The notes under the pieces: model-generated | Database searches by the model: none | Told to the model about the DNA's origin: nothing | What the model saw: only the letters and a program-made list of their open reading frames with translations | Position numbers and translations under genes: made by a program | Shown: positions 6,339 through 13,488 of the stretch, piece after piece | How the letters are laid out: each line of letters begins with the position of its first letter | Numbering within the stretch: the first letter of the stretch is position 1 | Virus record (IMG/VR): IMGVR_UViG_3300025316_000074 | Coordinates: 1-21,935 of that record | Length of the DNA: 21,935 nt | Source: a virus | Direction: 5' to 3' (one strand)

Positions 6339-6908
6339 ATGTCATCAACTTTTACATCCCCCATTCGCATTTTCAAGCGTAACAACCCAACTAACGACGG
6401 CACAATCTTCCCAGATAACACTGGCGCAGCAGCAGCCACTCAACAAAGCTACATCACCAACCCAATCGTTGGCACAACTTCTGGTGCAACTGTTTTAACA
6501 ACGGCTGACGTAGGCTCAACAAGCGTAACACCAGTTGTGCTACCAGCTGGCTCATTAATCAGCAACGTACGTTTATTTCAAACTACTGTTCCAACTGGCT
6601 TAACTGGTGGTGTTATCACTGTAGCTATCGTTCAGACTAGCCCAACAGACGGATCTTTAACTACCACTACTTTGGGCACAATTACCCCAACAGCAGCCGG
6701 TGGTGTTATTTCTATCTCTTTTACAGCCTCTGCAGCCGTGGCAGCTATCCTTAACAACATTGGTACACTGGATGCTACACTGACATTCTCTGCAGCCACT
6801 GTATCCGCTAATACTGGTACTTTAGGCGGAACATTTGATATCTCTTACACCCCACGTAACTACGACGGCTCTACTGGTGCCTACGGCGCTGGTCTCTCTA
6901 ACAGCTAA
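6339..6908 (+). CDS. Virion structural protein of unknown function (189 aa)
   Basis: A 189-residue Thr/Ser/Gly/Ala-rich protein with alternating hydrophobic strands and no charged clusters beyond the N-terminal IRIFKRNNP. Segments such as VVLPAGSLISNVRLFQTTVP suggest a beta-sandwich on the virion surface. AAGGAAA lies upstream of the ATG, at the end of the structured leader. It is the first gene after the capsid terminator in the long fibre block. I do not recognise a named family; decoration or head-fibre roles are both possible. Confidence 0.65.
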   Translation: MSSTFTSPIRIFKRNNPTNDGTIFPDNTGAAAATQQSYITNPIVGTTSGATVLTTADVGSTSVTPVVLPAGSLISNVRLFQTTVPTGLTGGVITVAIVQTSPTDGSLTTTTLGTITPTAAGGVISISFTASAAVAAILNNIGTLDATLTFSAATVSANTGTLGGTFDISYTPRNYDGSTGAYGAGLSNS

Positions 6909-6915
6909 TACAGAC

Positions 6916-6931
6916 GGCGGGGCGACCCGCC
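6916..6931 (+). promoter_or_regulatory. GC-rich hairpin with GCGA (GNRA) tetraloop
   Basis: GGCGGG (6916-6921) pairs perfectly with CCCGCC (6926-6931) around the loop GCGA. It lies in the 47-base gap between two structural genes, 14 bases before the AGGAGA ribosome site. Without a proper T run it looks more like an mRNA-stability or processing element than a terminator. Confidence 0.5.
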
Positions 6932-6955
6932 TCCTTTAACTTTTAGGAGAAACCT

Positions 6956-7741
6956 ATGGCTAACGCCTACAATCCGTATACATCCCCACCCCATTCCGTA
7001 ACCGTTCAGGGCGCCTATGAGCCCTTTGACTTGCAAGTTGCTCGTTCCCAAATTATGGGTCACAGCATTCTTAGTATTTTTGGATATCAAGCTGCTGTAA
7101 CAACCACACCTATTGCTGTTTGGGAAAATGCTGCCGCTTATGTATACCCAACAGTTGCTGGTCAAATGACTGTAGTTAGCACATCAGCCTCTGATGATAC
7201 TCTTGCAAAGATATTAATTTCTGGTTTAGATGCAAACTTTGCACCTATATCTGAAGTTATTGCTTTAAACGGTACCACTGGCGTAACAACTGTTAATAGC
7301 TATTTACGCATTAATAGCATGGTTCTAACATCCGCCGGTACAAGCCAAAATACTAACGTCGGCACCATCACTGCTAAACAATCTAGCAATACTGTTGCAC
7401 AGATTAATATCGGTATTGGCAAATCACAAAGCACCGTGTACACTGTTCCAGCGGGATATACTTTTTACTTAGATCAGGTTGAAGTTAATTCATCAAACAG
7501 CTATACTAGCGCAACAATTTTAACTTACAAAGTACAAACAATTAACAACACTAACGGTGTTAAAATTGTAGCACTACAACAACCATTTGTTGCTATTTAT
7601 ACAATTACTAGACCAACGGATCCATTTGCTTACGCTGAAAAAACTGACATTCAATGGCAGCTATCAACTAGCACAGGTTCTGTTGCAGTAGGTATTATTG
7701 TAGCTGGTAAGTTAATTAAAAACGATAGCCAGTCGGCTTAA
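6956..7741 (+). CDS. Conserved virion structural protein (261 aa)
   Basis: A 261-residue beta-rich protein. It has an order of segments I recognise from a widespread uncharacterised virion protein of aquatic phages: SILSIFGYQAAV, then PIAVWENAAAYVYP, then a damage-free ISGLDANFAPISEVIALNG, GTTGVTTVNSYLRI, and VYTVPAGYTFYLDQVEV near residue 165. Such proteins are found among purified-particle proteins in cultured marine phages, to my knowledge without a defined role. AGGAGA at 6945-6950 fixes the ATG. The composition is somewhat AT-richer than the fibre genes downstream. Confidence 0.75.
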   Translation: MANAYNPYTSPPHSVTVQGAYEPFDLQVARSQIMGHSILSIFGYQAAVTTTPIAVWENAAAYVYPTVAGQMTVVSTSASDDTLAKILISGLDANFAPISEVIALNGTTGVTTVNSYLRINSMVLTSAGTSQNTNVGTITAKQSSNTVAQINIGIGKSQSTVYTVPAGYTFYLDQVEVNSSNSYTSATILTYKVQTINNTNGVKIVALQQPFVAIYTITRPTDPFAYAEKTDIQWQLSTSTGSVAVGIIVAGKLIKNDSQSA

Positions 7742-7749
7742 GGCACTAG

Positions 7750-8367
7750 ATGCCTGTCTACATTGACACTCGAGGAAACTCGGTACTTTCTGTTGCACTG
7801 TGTGATCGGTGCAGCAGAAAGTTCGCCTATGTAGACCTGATGCCCGATCCCAACTTTCCAGGGATGCGGGTATGCAAGGAAGATTTAGATAACTTTGATC
7901 CGTGGCGCCTACCCGCCCGTCAGACTGAAAACATTGCACTACGCTTTCCGCGCCCCGATGTGTCCGTCGCTACAGGCCCAATCGGTGGTAACCAGATTAT
8001 GACCGAGAACGGGTTCACTAATCAAAACGCTTTATTTATTGAGGGTTCACCAGCCGCAAATACTCAGGGTGACTTGAACACCATGAGCAACGTGGTGCCG
8101 TCACCAATGACCCTGGCGCCAAAGGTTGGATCAATATCACCAGCAGCTGGTACTAAGTCCGGCGGCACCCATGTAACAATCTATGGTAGTAACTTTACTG
8201 ATGTCGCGACTGTCCGCTTTGGCGGCACAGTAGCAGTATTTAGTCTGGTTGACTCCACCACTATCACCGCAGTAACGCCAGCCTATGCCGTCACTGGTAT
8301 CGTCAACGTCGAGGTATTCTCTCCGTTCGGTAACAGCACAGCGTATGGTGCGTTTACCTATACCTAA
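7750..8367 (+). CDS. Cys-motif protein with C-terminal IPT/TIG Ig-like domain
   Basis: A 205-residue protein with two clear parts. Residues 1-60 contain CDRC (18-21) and a further Cys42 in GMRVCKEDLDNFDPWR, a small probable metal-binding module recognisable from phage structural proteins. Residues about 123-205 form an IPT/TIG domain: VGSISPAAGTKSGGTHVTI, YGSNFTDVATVRFGG, STTITAVTPA and VNVEVFSPFGNS follow that immunoglobulin-like fold strand by strand. IPT domains on virions are generally accessory carbohydrate-binding or spacer modules. The gene starts nine bases after its neighbour's stop and is followed three bases later by the large fibre gene. Only three Cys are obvious, so zinc binding would need a fourth ligand. 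Confidence 0.75.
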   Translation: MPVYIDTRGNSVLSVALCDRCSRKFAYVDLMPDPNFPGMRVCKEDLDNFDPWRLPARQTENIALRFPRPDVSVATGPIGGNQIMTENGFTNQNALFIEGSPAANTQGDLNTMSNVVPSPMTLAPKVGSISPAAGTKSGGTHVTIYGSNFTDVATVRFGGTVAVFSLVDSTTITAVTPAYAVTGIVNVEVFSPFGNSTAYGAFTYT

Positions 8368-8370
8368 TAC

Positions 8371-11046
8371 ATGGCCGATCAAAGCATAACCCAACTACCC
8401 GTCGCCATATCCCTAACAGGGGATGAGCAGACGGTAATCGTGCAGCGCGGAGTTACCAAACAGGTACAAGTAAGCCTGATTGCTAACGCCGTATCGCCGG
8501 GTAAGCTGATCACTAATGTAGTACTCGACGCACAGAACTACTTGGTGTTTTATTACAGTGATGGTACGACATCACAGACCGGCCCAATACCTGGCTACAT
8601 ATCAGCAACAATTAATGGCTCTGGCCATTTAATTTTAACACTCACAACGGGCGGCACAGTTGACTGTGGCAATGTGGTCGGTCCGCAAGGACCCACAGGG
8701 CCCACTGGCCCCACAGGACCACAGGGCCCCGCTGGAGCCCCAGGCCAGGGTGTAGCAGCGGGTGGTACCGCAGGTCAAATTCTGTATAAGATTGATGGCA
8801 CAGACTACAACACTGGATGGGAAAACCCTCCAGCATCTGGTGTAGCATCCGTCTCCGGTACAGCGGGAAGAATCTCATCTACTGGTGGATCAACACCAGT
8901 CATTGATATGGTAGCGACAGCAGTCACTGCGGGTAGCTACACAAACACAAACTTAACGGTCGATGCCTACGGCCGCATCACACTAGCATCTAGTGGCGCC
9001 GCGGGTGGTGTGACAACCTTCCAGACATCACTATCCGGATTAACGCCCTCTACGGCCACTACAGGCGCGGTAACCCTCGCAGGCACCCTAGGGGTACCAA
9101 GCGGAGGAACAGGCTCTGTGAGCCTCACAGGCTACGTGAAGGGCACTGGTACCGCGGCACTGACGGCATCAAGCACAGTCCCAACGACAGACCTCTCAGG
9201 CACCGTCACAAATGCCCAGTTAGCTAACTCAGCGATCACTATCAACGGTACGGCTACGAGCCTTGGTGGCACTATTAACGTAGGTACCGTGACATCTGTG
9301 GCCGCCACTGCGGGGACAGGAATTAGTGTATCGGGAAGTCCAATCACTTCTAGCGGTACGTTGACCATTACCAATACGGCCCCAGACCAGACAGTAGCGT
9401 TTACCAACGGCACAGGCATTAGTGTTACGGGTACTTACCCTAACTTTACAGTAACTAATACAGCGCCATCAAGTGGCGGAACGGTGACCAGCGTCACAGG
9501 CACGGCCCCCGTAGTTAGTAGTGGGGGCAATACACCAGCGATTAGTATGGCCGCGGCGACAACGTCAGTGAGCGGGTATTTAACATCTACCGACTGGAAC
9601 ACATTTAACAGTAAGCAACCAGCGGGTACCTATGTAACCAGTATTACCTCCAGCACCTTAACAATCGCTGGAACAGGCACTATACCAACAATTAACCTTT
9701 CGTCTGGTATTGTTACAGCAGGAACAACTGGCTCGGCAACACTGATCCCAGTTGTTACTGTTGATACTTATGGTCGTGTTACTAACATCACGACTGCATC
9801 AAACCCACAGGGTACAGTAACATCAGTTAGCGGTACTGGCACAGTAAACGGCATAACACTTACTGGCACAGTGACAAGTTCTGGTAGCCTGACACTCGGT
9901 GGCACACTGGGCAGTATTGCTAACAGTCAGCTGACAAACAGCTCACTAACTGTCGGTACAACAAATATTGCGCTAGGTGCGACGAGCCTAACACTAGGTG
10001 GTTTGACAAGCGTTGCGGTAACACAAGACCCAGTGTCGGCACTGCAACTTGCTACAAAGCAATACGTAGATAATATTGCCCAAGGTTTAAACACAAAAGC
10101 CCCGGTGTTAGTTGCGACTACAGCAAACATCACGCTCTCTGGTGAGCAAACGATTGATGGTTTTACTACATCATCCAGCCGCGTATTGGTTAAGAATCAG
10201 ACACTGCCGGCAAACAACGGCATCTACCTGTCTAACCCAGCGGCTTGGACAAGGGCACTAGACGCAGACACATGGAACGAATTAGTATCTGCCTATGTAT
10301 TTGTTGAAGAGGGTACAATCAACGGTGACACTGGTTGGGTATGTACATCAGATCCGGGTGGCACACTGGGAGTTACAGCAGTTACTTGGGTTCAATTCTC
10401 AGGCGCGGGCACATACACAGCCGGTACAGGTTTAACCCTCACCGGCACACAATTTAGTATTACCAATACGGCTGCTACAGCTGGAACATACGGTAACGCA
10501 GCGAGAACAATCACGCAGACTGTAAATGCTCAGGGCCAGATCACTAATATTTTTGATCAGCCAATCAGCATTGCTCCGAGCCAAATCAACGCCACAATTC
10601 CTAATAGTGGGTTGACAAACAGCTCAGTAACATACAATGGTGTCACGGTTGCACTGGGTGCCAGCGGCACAATTACAGCCAATACAACAAATACATTAAC
10701 TATTGGAACAGGTTTATCTGGAACTAGCTTTAACGGTAGCGCTCCGGTAACTATTGCAATTAGCAACACTGGCGTAACTGCAGCAGCTTATGGTGCTGCA
10801 AGTAAGACGTTAACTGCAACAGTTAACGCACAAGGTCAACTGACCGTATTGGCAGATACACCAATTGCAATTGCCAACACACAAGTTAGTGGCCTTGGCA
10901 CAATGTCAACACAAAATGCCAACGCAGTAGCAGTCACTGGCGGTACAATTAATGGAACAACAATCGGTACCTCGACAGCAGCTGCTATCACAGGCACAAC
11001 TATAACAGCAACAACATACGTCGGTATATCCGGAGGAACATTTTAA
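8371..11046 (+). CDS. Large tail-fibre-like protein with collagen-like repeat
   Basis: An 891-residue Thr/Ser/Gly-rich fibre protein. The N-terminal 100 residues (starting ADQSITQLPVA) are a probable virion-attachment domain. Residues 104-127 are eight consecutive Gly-X-Y triplets, a short collagen-like trimeric stalk. Long runs of repetitive beta-strand sequence follow, including the module VTTFQTSLSGLTPSTATTG. At about 545-700 there is a conserved phage fibre domain: ATKQYVDNIAQGLNTKAPV, SSRVLVKNQTLPANNGIYL, AWTRALDADTWNELVSAYVF. The end (MSTQNANAVAVTGGTINGTT) is also a common fibre repeat. No chaperone or peptidase domain is visible at the C-terminus. The next fibre gene starts at the base after the stop. 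Confidence 0.8.
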   Translation: MADQSITQLPVAISLTGDEQTVIVQRGVTKQVQVSLIANAVSPGKLITNVVLDAQNYLVFYYSDGTTSQTGPIPGYISATINGSGHLILTLTTGGTVDCGNVVGPQGPTGPTGPTGPQGPAGAPGQGVAAGGTAGQILYKIDGTDYNTGWENPPASGVASVSGTAGRISSTGGSTPVIDMVATAVTAGSYTNTNLTVDAYGRITLASSGAAGGVTTFQTSLSGLTPSTATTGAVTLAGTLGVPSGGTGSVSLTGYVKGTGTAALTASSTVPTTDLSGTVTNAQLANSAITINGTATSLGGTINVGTVTSVAATAGTGISVSGSPITSSGTLTITNTAPDQTVAFTNGTGISVTGTYPNFTVTNTAPSSGGTVTSVTGTAPVVSSGGNTPAISMAAATTSVSGYLTSTDWNTFNSKQPAGTYVTSITSSTLTIAGTGTIPTINLSSGIVTAGTTGSATLIPVVTVDTYGRVTNITTASNPQGTVTSVSGTGTVNGITLTGTVTSSGSLTLGGTLGSIANSQLTNSSLTVGTTNIALGATSLTLGGLTSVAVTQDPVSALQLATKQYVDNIAQGLNTKAPVLVATTANITLSGEQTIDGFTTSSSRVLVKNQTLPANNGIYLSNPAAWTRALDADTWNELVSAYVFVEEGTINGDTGWVCTSDPGGTLGVTAVTWVQFSGAGTYTAGTGLTLTGTQFSITNTAATAGTYGNAARTITQTVNAQGQITNIFDQPISIAPSQINATIPNSGLTNSSVTYNGVTVALGASGTITANTTNTLTIGTGLSGTSFNGSAPVTIAISNTGVTAAAYGAASKTLTATVNAQGQLTVLADTPIAIANTQVSGLGTMSTQNANAVAVTGGTINGTTIGTSTAAAITGTTITATTYVGISGGTF
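8680..8751 (+). repeat. Collagen-like Gly-X-Y coding repeat
   Basis: Eight in-frame Gly-X-Y triplets, mostly GPT or GPQ, built from an imperfect nine-base C/G-rich repeat that is much more GC-rich than the flanks. Such tracts in phage fibres are known to trimerise and commonly vary in copy number. Confidence 0.85.
9010..9114 (+). repeat. 35-residue fibre module, copy 1
   Basis: Encodes VTTFQTSLSGLTPSTATTG and the GTLGVPSGGTG ending. Two further copies occur in the next gene (11227-11331 and 11470-11574). Protein similarity exceeds DNA similarity, so the copies are old. Confidence 0.7.
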
Positions 11047-12162
11047 ATGGCACAAAGCGGCTACACACCAATTAGTATCTACTACAGCTCTACGGCTACT
11101 AACGTACCGACAGCTGGCAACCTCGTCAATGGTGAGCTGGCGATCAACATTACCGACGGAAAGTTGTACTACAAAGACAACGCCGGTGTGGTTAAACTAT
11201 TGGCAAGCAACGGGGCAAGCACTCCGGTTACTTCTTTTCAGACATCACTAGGTGGTTTAACTCCGTCTACAGCAACAACCGGTGTTGTAACCCTTGCTGG
11301 TACACTCAATACTAGCTCTGGCGGTACAGGATTAACAACTTACACAGCCGGCGATTTGCCTTATTATGCCTCCGGCACAGCATTGAGCAAACTGGCTATT
11401 GGTACTACCGGTCAGATCTTGACATCAACCGGCACTGGTTTACAATGGACATCGTTGTCCTCTGTTGGTGTAACAACCATCAGCTTTGGTTCAACTGGCT
11501 TGACACCGGCTACAGCGACATCGGGCGCGGTAACAGTTGCAGGTACATTGGTAGTATCAAACGGCGGTACAGGACTCACTAGCTTAACTTCTGGCTATAT
11601 TCCTTACGGTAACGGAACATCAGCATTTAGCAACTCTGCTAACCTTTATTTCTCTGGCTCTAAGTTCGGTGTCAATACAGCAACTCCCGCGGTTACTGCG
11701 GTGTTTGTTGGTACAGACGCGTTGCAGATCCCCGTTGGTAGCGCTGCACAGCAGCCGGGCCAATCAGGTCAACCTACACCTGCAGCTGGTATGTTGCGCT
11801 TTAATAATGGCACGACACAGTTTGAAGGCTATAACGGAACAGTATGGGCCTCTGTTGGTGGCGCTGCAATCAGCAACGACACAACTACTGCAACTAACGA
11901 GTATCCACTGTTTGCTAGTGCAACATCTGGCACAGCGCTCACAATTTACACAAGTAACGCTAAATACCTTTACAAACCATCTACTGGTGATTTACAATCA
12001 TCACAAGTTGTTGCGGGTAACGGCTTCTTTGTAAACCCAACTACTTTGGTTAATAGTTACACATTGCCTGCAAGTTTTAACGCAAGCACTACAGGCCCAT
12101 TCACAATCCCTAGCGGCTTGTCCGTTACAGTTTCCAGCGGCTCACGCTGGGTAGTACTATAA
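11047..12162 (+). CDS. Tail-fibre-like protein (371 aa)
   Basis: A 371-residue Thr/Ser/Gly-rich protein starting with a module common to phage fibre proteins: YTPISIYYSSTATNVPTAG, then LAINITDGKLYYKDNAG, thought to be a short particle-binding or trimer-seeding region. Two copies of the 35-residue module follow, then a FGVNTATPAV beta-roll-like segment and GMLRFNNGTTQFEGYNGTVW, another common fibre motif. The C-terminus (SYTLPASFNASTTGPFTIP to SGSRWVVL) may be the distal tip. GGAGG at 11032-11036, inside the end of the previous gene, is its ribosome site, and the stop and start are adjacent, so the two fibres are translationally coupled. Confidence 0.75.
   Translation: MAQSGYTPISIYYSSTATNVPTAGNLVNGELAINITDGKLYYKDNAGVVKLLASNGASTPVTSFQTSLGGLTPSTATTGVVTLAGTLNTSSGGTGLTTYTAGDLPYYASGTALSKLAIGTTGQILTSTGTGLQWTSLSSVGVTTISFGSTGLTPATATSGAVTVAGTLVVSNGGTGLTSLTSGYIPYGNGTSAFSNSANLYFSGSKFGVNTATPAVTAVFVGTDALQIPVGSAAQQPGQSGQPTPAAGMLRFNNGTTQFEGYNGTVWASVGGAAISNDTTTATNEYPLFASATSGTALTIYTSNAKYLYKPSTGDLQSSQVVAGNGFFVNPTTLVNSYTLPASFNASTTGPFTIPSGLSVTVSSGSRWVVL
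11227..11331 (+). repeat. 35-residue fibre module, copy 2
   Basis: Encodes VTSFQTSLGGLTPSTATTG through SSGGTG. It is the closest copy to the one at 9010-9114, differing at only a few residues but at many synonymous sites. Confidence 0.7.
11470..11574 (+). repeat. 35-residue fibre module, copy 3
   Basis: Encodes VTTISFGSTGLTPATATSG through SNGGTG. It is more diverged but the same length and spacing of conserved residues as copies 1 and 2. Confidence 0.65.
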
Positions 12163-12171
12163 GGAAATAAT

Positions 12172-12756
12172 ATGAGTTCAGTCGTAATCGCTGGCGATAC
12201 ATCGGGTTCAGTAACCCTCCAAGCACCTGCCACGGCAGGTAGCGTTGTTGTCACCTTGCCAAGCGCAAATGGTACCATGTTGACAAATAACAGCACAATT
12301 ACACCTTCTGCGGGTTCTGTAAACCAAGCAGCTATTGCTACTGGTGTAGCTGGTACAGGCCCAGCGTTTAGTGCTTATACAGCTTCTGCACAAGCAATAT
12401 CTACAAATACGCTTACAAAAGTTTTGTTTGGAACTGAAGAATTTGATACAAACAATAACTTTGCATCAAGCACATTTACACCAACTGTCGCTGGTTATTA
12501 TCAAATATCTGCATCAATAGGAGTTGCCTCAACAAATTGTCAAGGTCAATTACGATTATTTAAAAACGGAGCAAGCTATAAATTTTTACAATCTATTGTT
12601 GCTAATGCAGTAGATATTATTACTGGCTCCACTTTGGTGTATTGCAATGGAACTACCGATTATTTAGAAATTTATACCTTTCTTTCAGTTGGACAAAATC
12701 TTTCTAATTCATCTACAGCAGTATATTTTAATGGTGTTTTAGTGAGGTCTGCATAA
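12172..12756 (+). CDS. Fibre-tip protein with C1q-like C-terminal domain
   Basis: A 194-residue protein. Residues 1-45 are a fibre N-module (GDTSGSVTLQAPATAGSV, then TLPSANGTMLT). From about residue 65 it matches the C1q/TNF-like jelly roll: AFSAYTASAQAISTNTLTKV, FGTEEFDTNNNFASSTFTPT, VAGYYQISASIGV, RLFKNGASY, and YFNGVLVRSA at the end. C1q-like domains form trimers and occur at phage fibre tips, where receptor binding is the likely role. AAGGAA lies just upstream of the ATG. The DNA switches from moderately GC-rich in the N-module to clearly AT-rich in the C1q part, suggesting a swapped module. The stop overlaps the next ATG. Confidence 0.75.
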   Translation: MSSVVIAGDTSGSVTLQAPATAGSVVVTLPSANGTMLTNNSTITPSAGSVNQAAIATGVAGTGPAFSAYTASAQAISTNTLTKVLFGTEEFDTNNNFASSTFTPTVAGYYQISASIGVASTNCQGQLRLFKNGASYKFLQSIVANAVDIITGSTLVYCNGTTDYLEIYTFLSVGQNLSNSSTAVYFNGVLVRSA

Positions 12757-12911
12757 TGTACAAAAAAATCATGGCTCTATATCCTAGCCTTACACAACAG
12801 GATTTCTTGACTGTAATCACACTACAAAACGATTCAGATGGTAAAGGCGATTACATTGCTAAATGGGAACACCCTACACTAGCTAAACCAACAGATGAGG
12901 AACTTAAATAA
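12756..12911 (+). CDS. Small XkdW-like protein (51 aa)
   Basis: A 51-residue protein whose start overlaps the preceding stop (TAATG) and whose stop overlaps the next start in the same way. The pattern MYKKIMALYPSLTQQDF, LQNDSDGKGDYIAKW and PTDEEL matches my memory of the XkdW family: YP near the start, DF, an N-D-G turn, YI-x-x-W, and a terminal PT-x-E-E-L. XkdW was first named in the B. subtilis defective phage PBSX and is found beside tail-fibre genes; its function is not established, though a tail-assembly or fibre-attachment role is often supposed. It is short and easily missed by length cutoffs. Confidence 0.7.
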   Translation: MYKKIMALYPSLTQQDFLTVITLQNDSDGKGDYIAKWEHPTLAKPTDEELK

Positions 12912-13486
12912 TGGCAGGGGTTTACTGGATTGGCCTAGAAAACCATACTGACATTTTTAGTCAGGGTTATGTAGGCATATCCAGAGACCCAGAGATGCGT
13001 TGGAAGTATCACAGCAAGCGTAAAGAAAACTTTAATGTCCGCTATGCCATCCATAAGTTTGGCTGGGACAAGCTAGTTAAAAAGGTAATCATTGAGGCAG
13101 ATATTGATTACTGTTTAGAGATGGAAGCAAAGTTAAGACCAACGGAAAACATTGGTTGGAACATAGCAAAAGGCGGTGGTAAGCCACCAAACGTGCCTTG
13201 GAACAAAGGAGTACCCGCAGATCCAGCGCACATTAAAAGAATGAATAAAATCAGACTTAGCAAACCAAACCATCGTATTGGTGTGGTGCTATCTAACGAA
13301 ACAAAAGCAAAAATCGGTTTAGCTAACAGTGGTCGTAAGCACACCGCTGAGCATATAGAAAAATGCCGTATTGCCAAAATTGGTAAGAAACAAACCCTAT
13401 CAACTTGTCCGCATTGTAACAAAGTGGGCGGTTCACAGACCATGCCACGTTGGCATTTTGATAATTGTAAACAAAAAGGAATTTAA
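12911..13486 (+). CDS. GIY-YIG homing endonuclease with NUMOD3 and zinc finger
   Basis: A 191-residue protein with the order of domains of free-standing phage GIY-YIG enzymes (Seg/I-TevI type). The catalytic domain shows GVYWIGL (3-9) for GIY, GYVGIS (19-24) for YIG, Arg30 on the following helix, Glu72 as the metal-binding acid in EMEAKLRP, and GWNIAKGG (82-89). A NUMOD3-like DNA-binding stretch follows: LSNETKAKIGLANSGRKHT (127-145) and its helix-ending IGKK. The C-terminus has CPHC (166-169) with WHFDNC (181-186), a probable zinc finger. All key catalytic residues appear intact. It sits between an XkdW-like gene and a fibre gene, overlapping the former by one base, and is somewhat AT-rich. 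Confidence 0.88.
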   Translation: MAGVYWIGLENHTDIFSQGYVGISRDPEMRWKYHSKRKENFNVRYAIHKFGWDKLVKKVIIEADIDYCLEMEAKLRPTENIGWNIAKGGGKPPNVPWNKGVPADPAHIKRMNKIRLSKPNHRIGVVLSNETKAKIGLANSGRKHTAEHIEKCRIAKIGKKQTLSTCPHCNKVGGSQTMPRWHFDNCKQKGI

Positions 13487-13488
13487 CT

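Noticed and set aside
9132-10769. Several minus-strand open frames rich in Val/Ala/Pro opposite the large fibre gene
   Set aside because: They are antisense reflections of Thr/Gly/Ser codons in the fibre gene; no minus-strand ribosome sites or promoters were seen.
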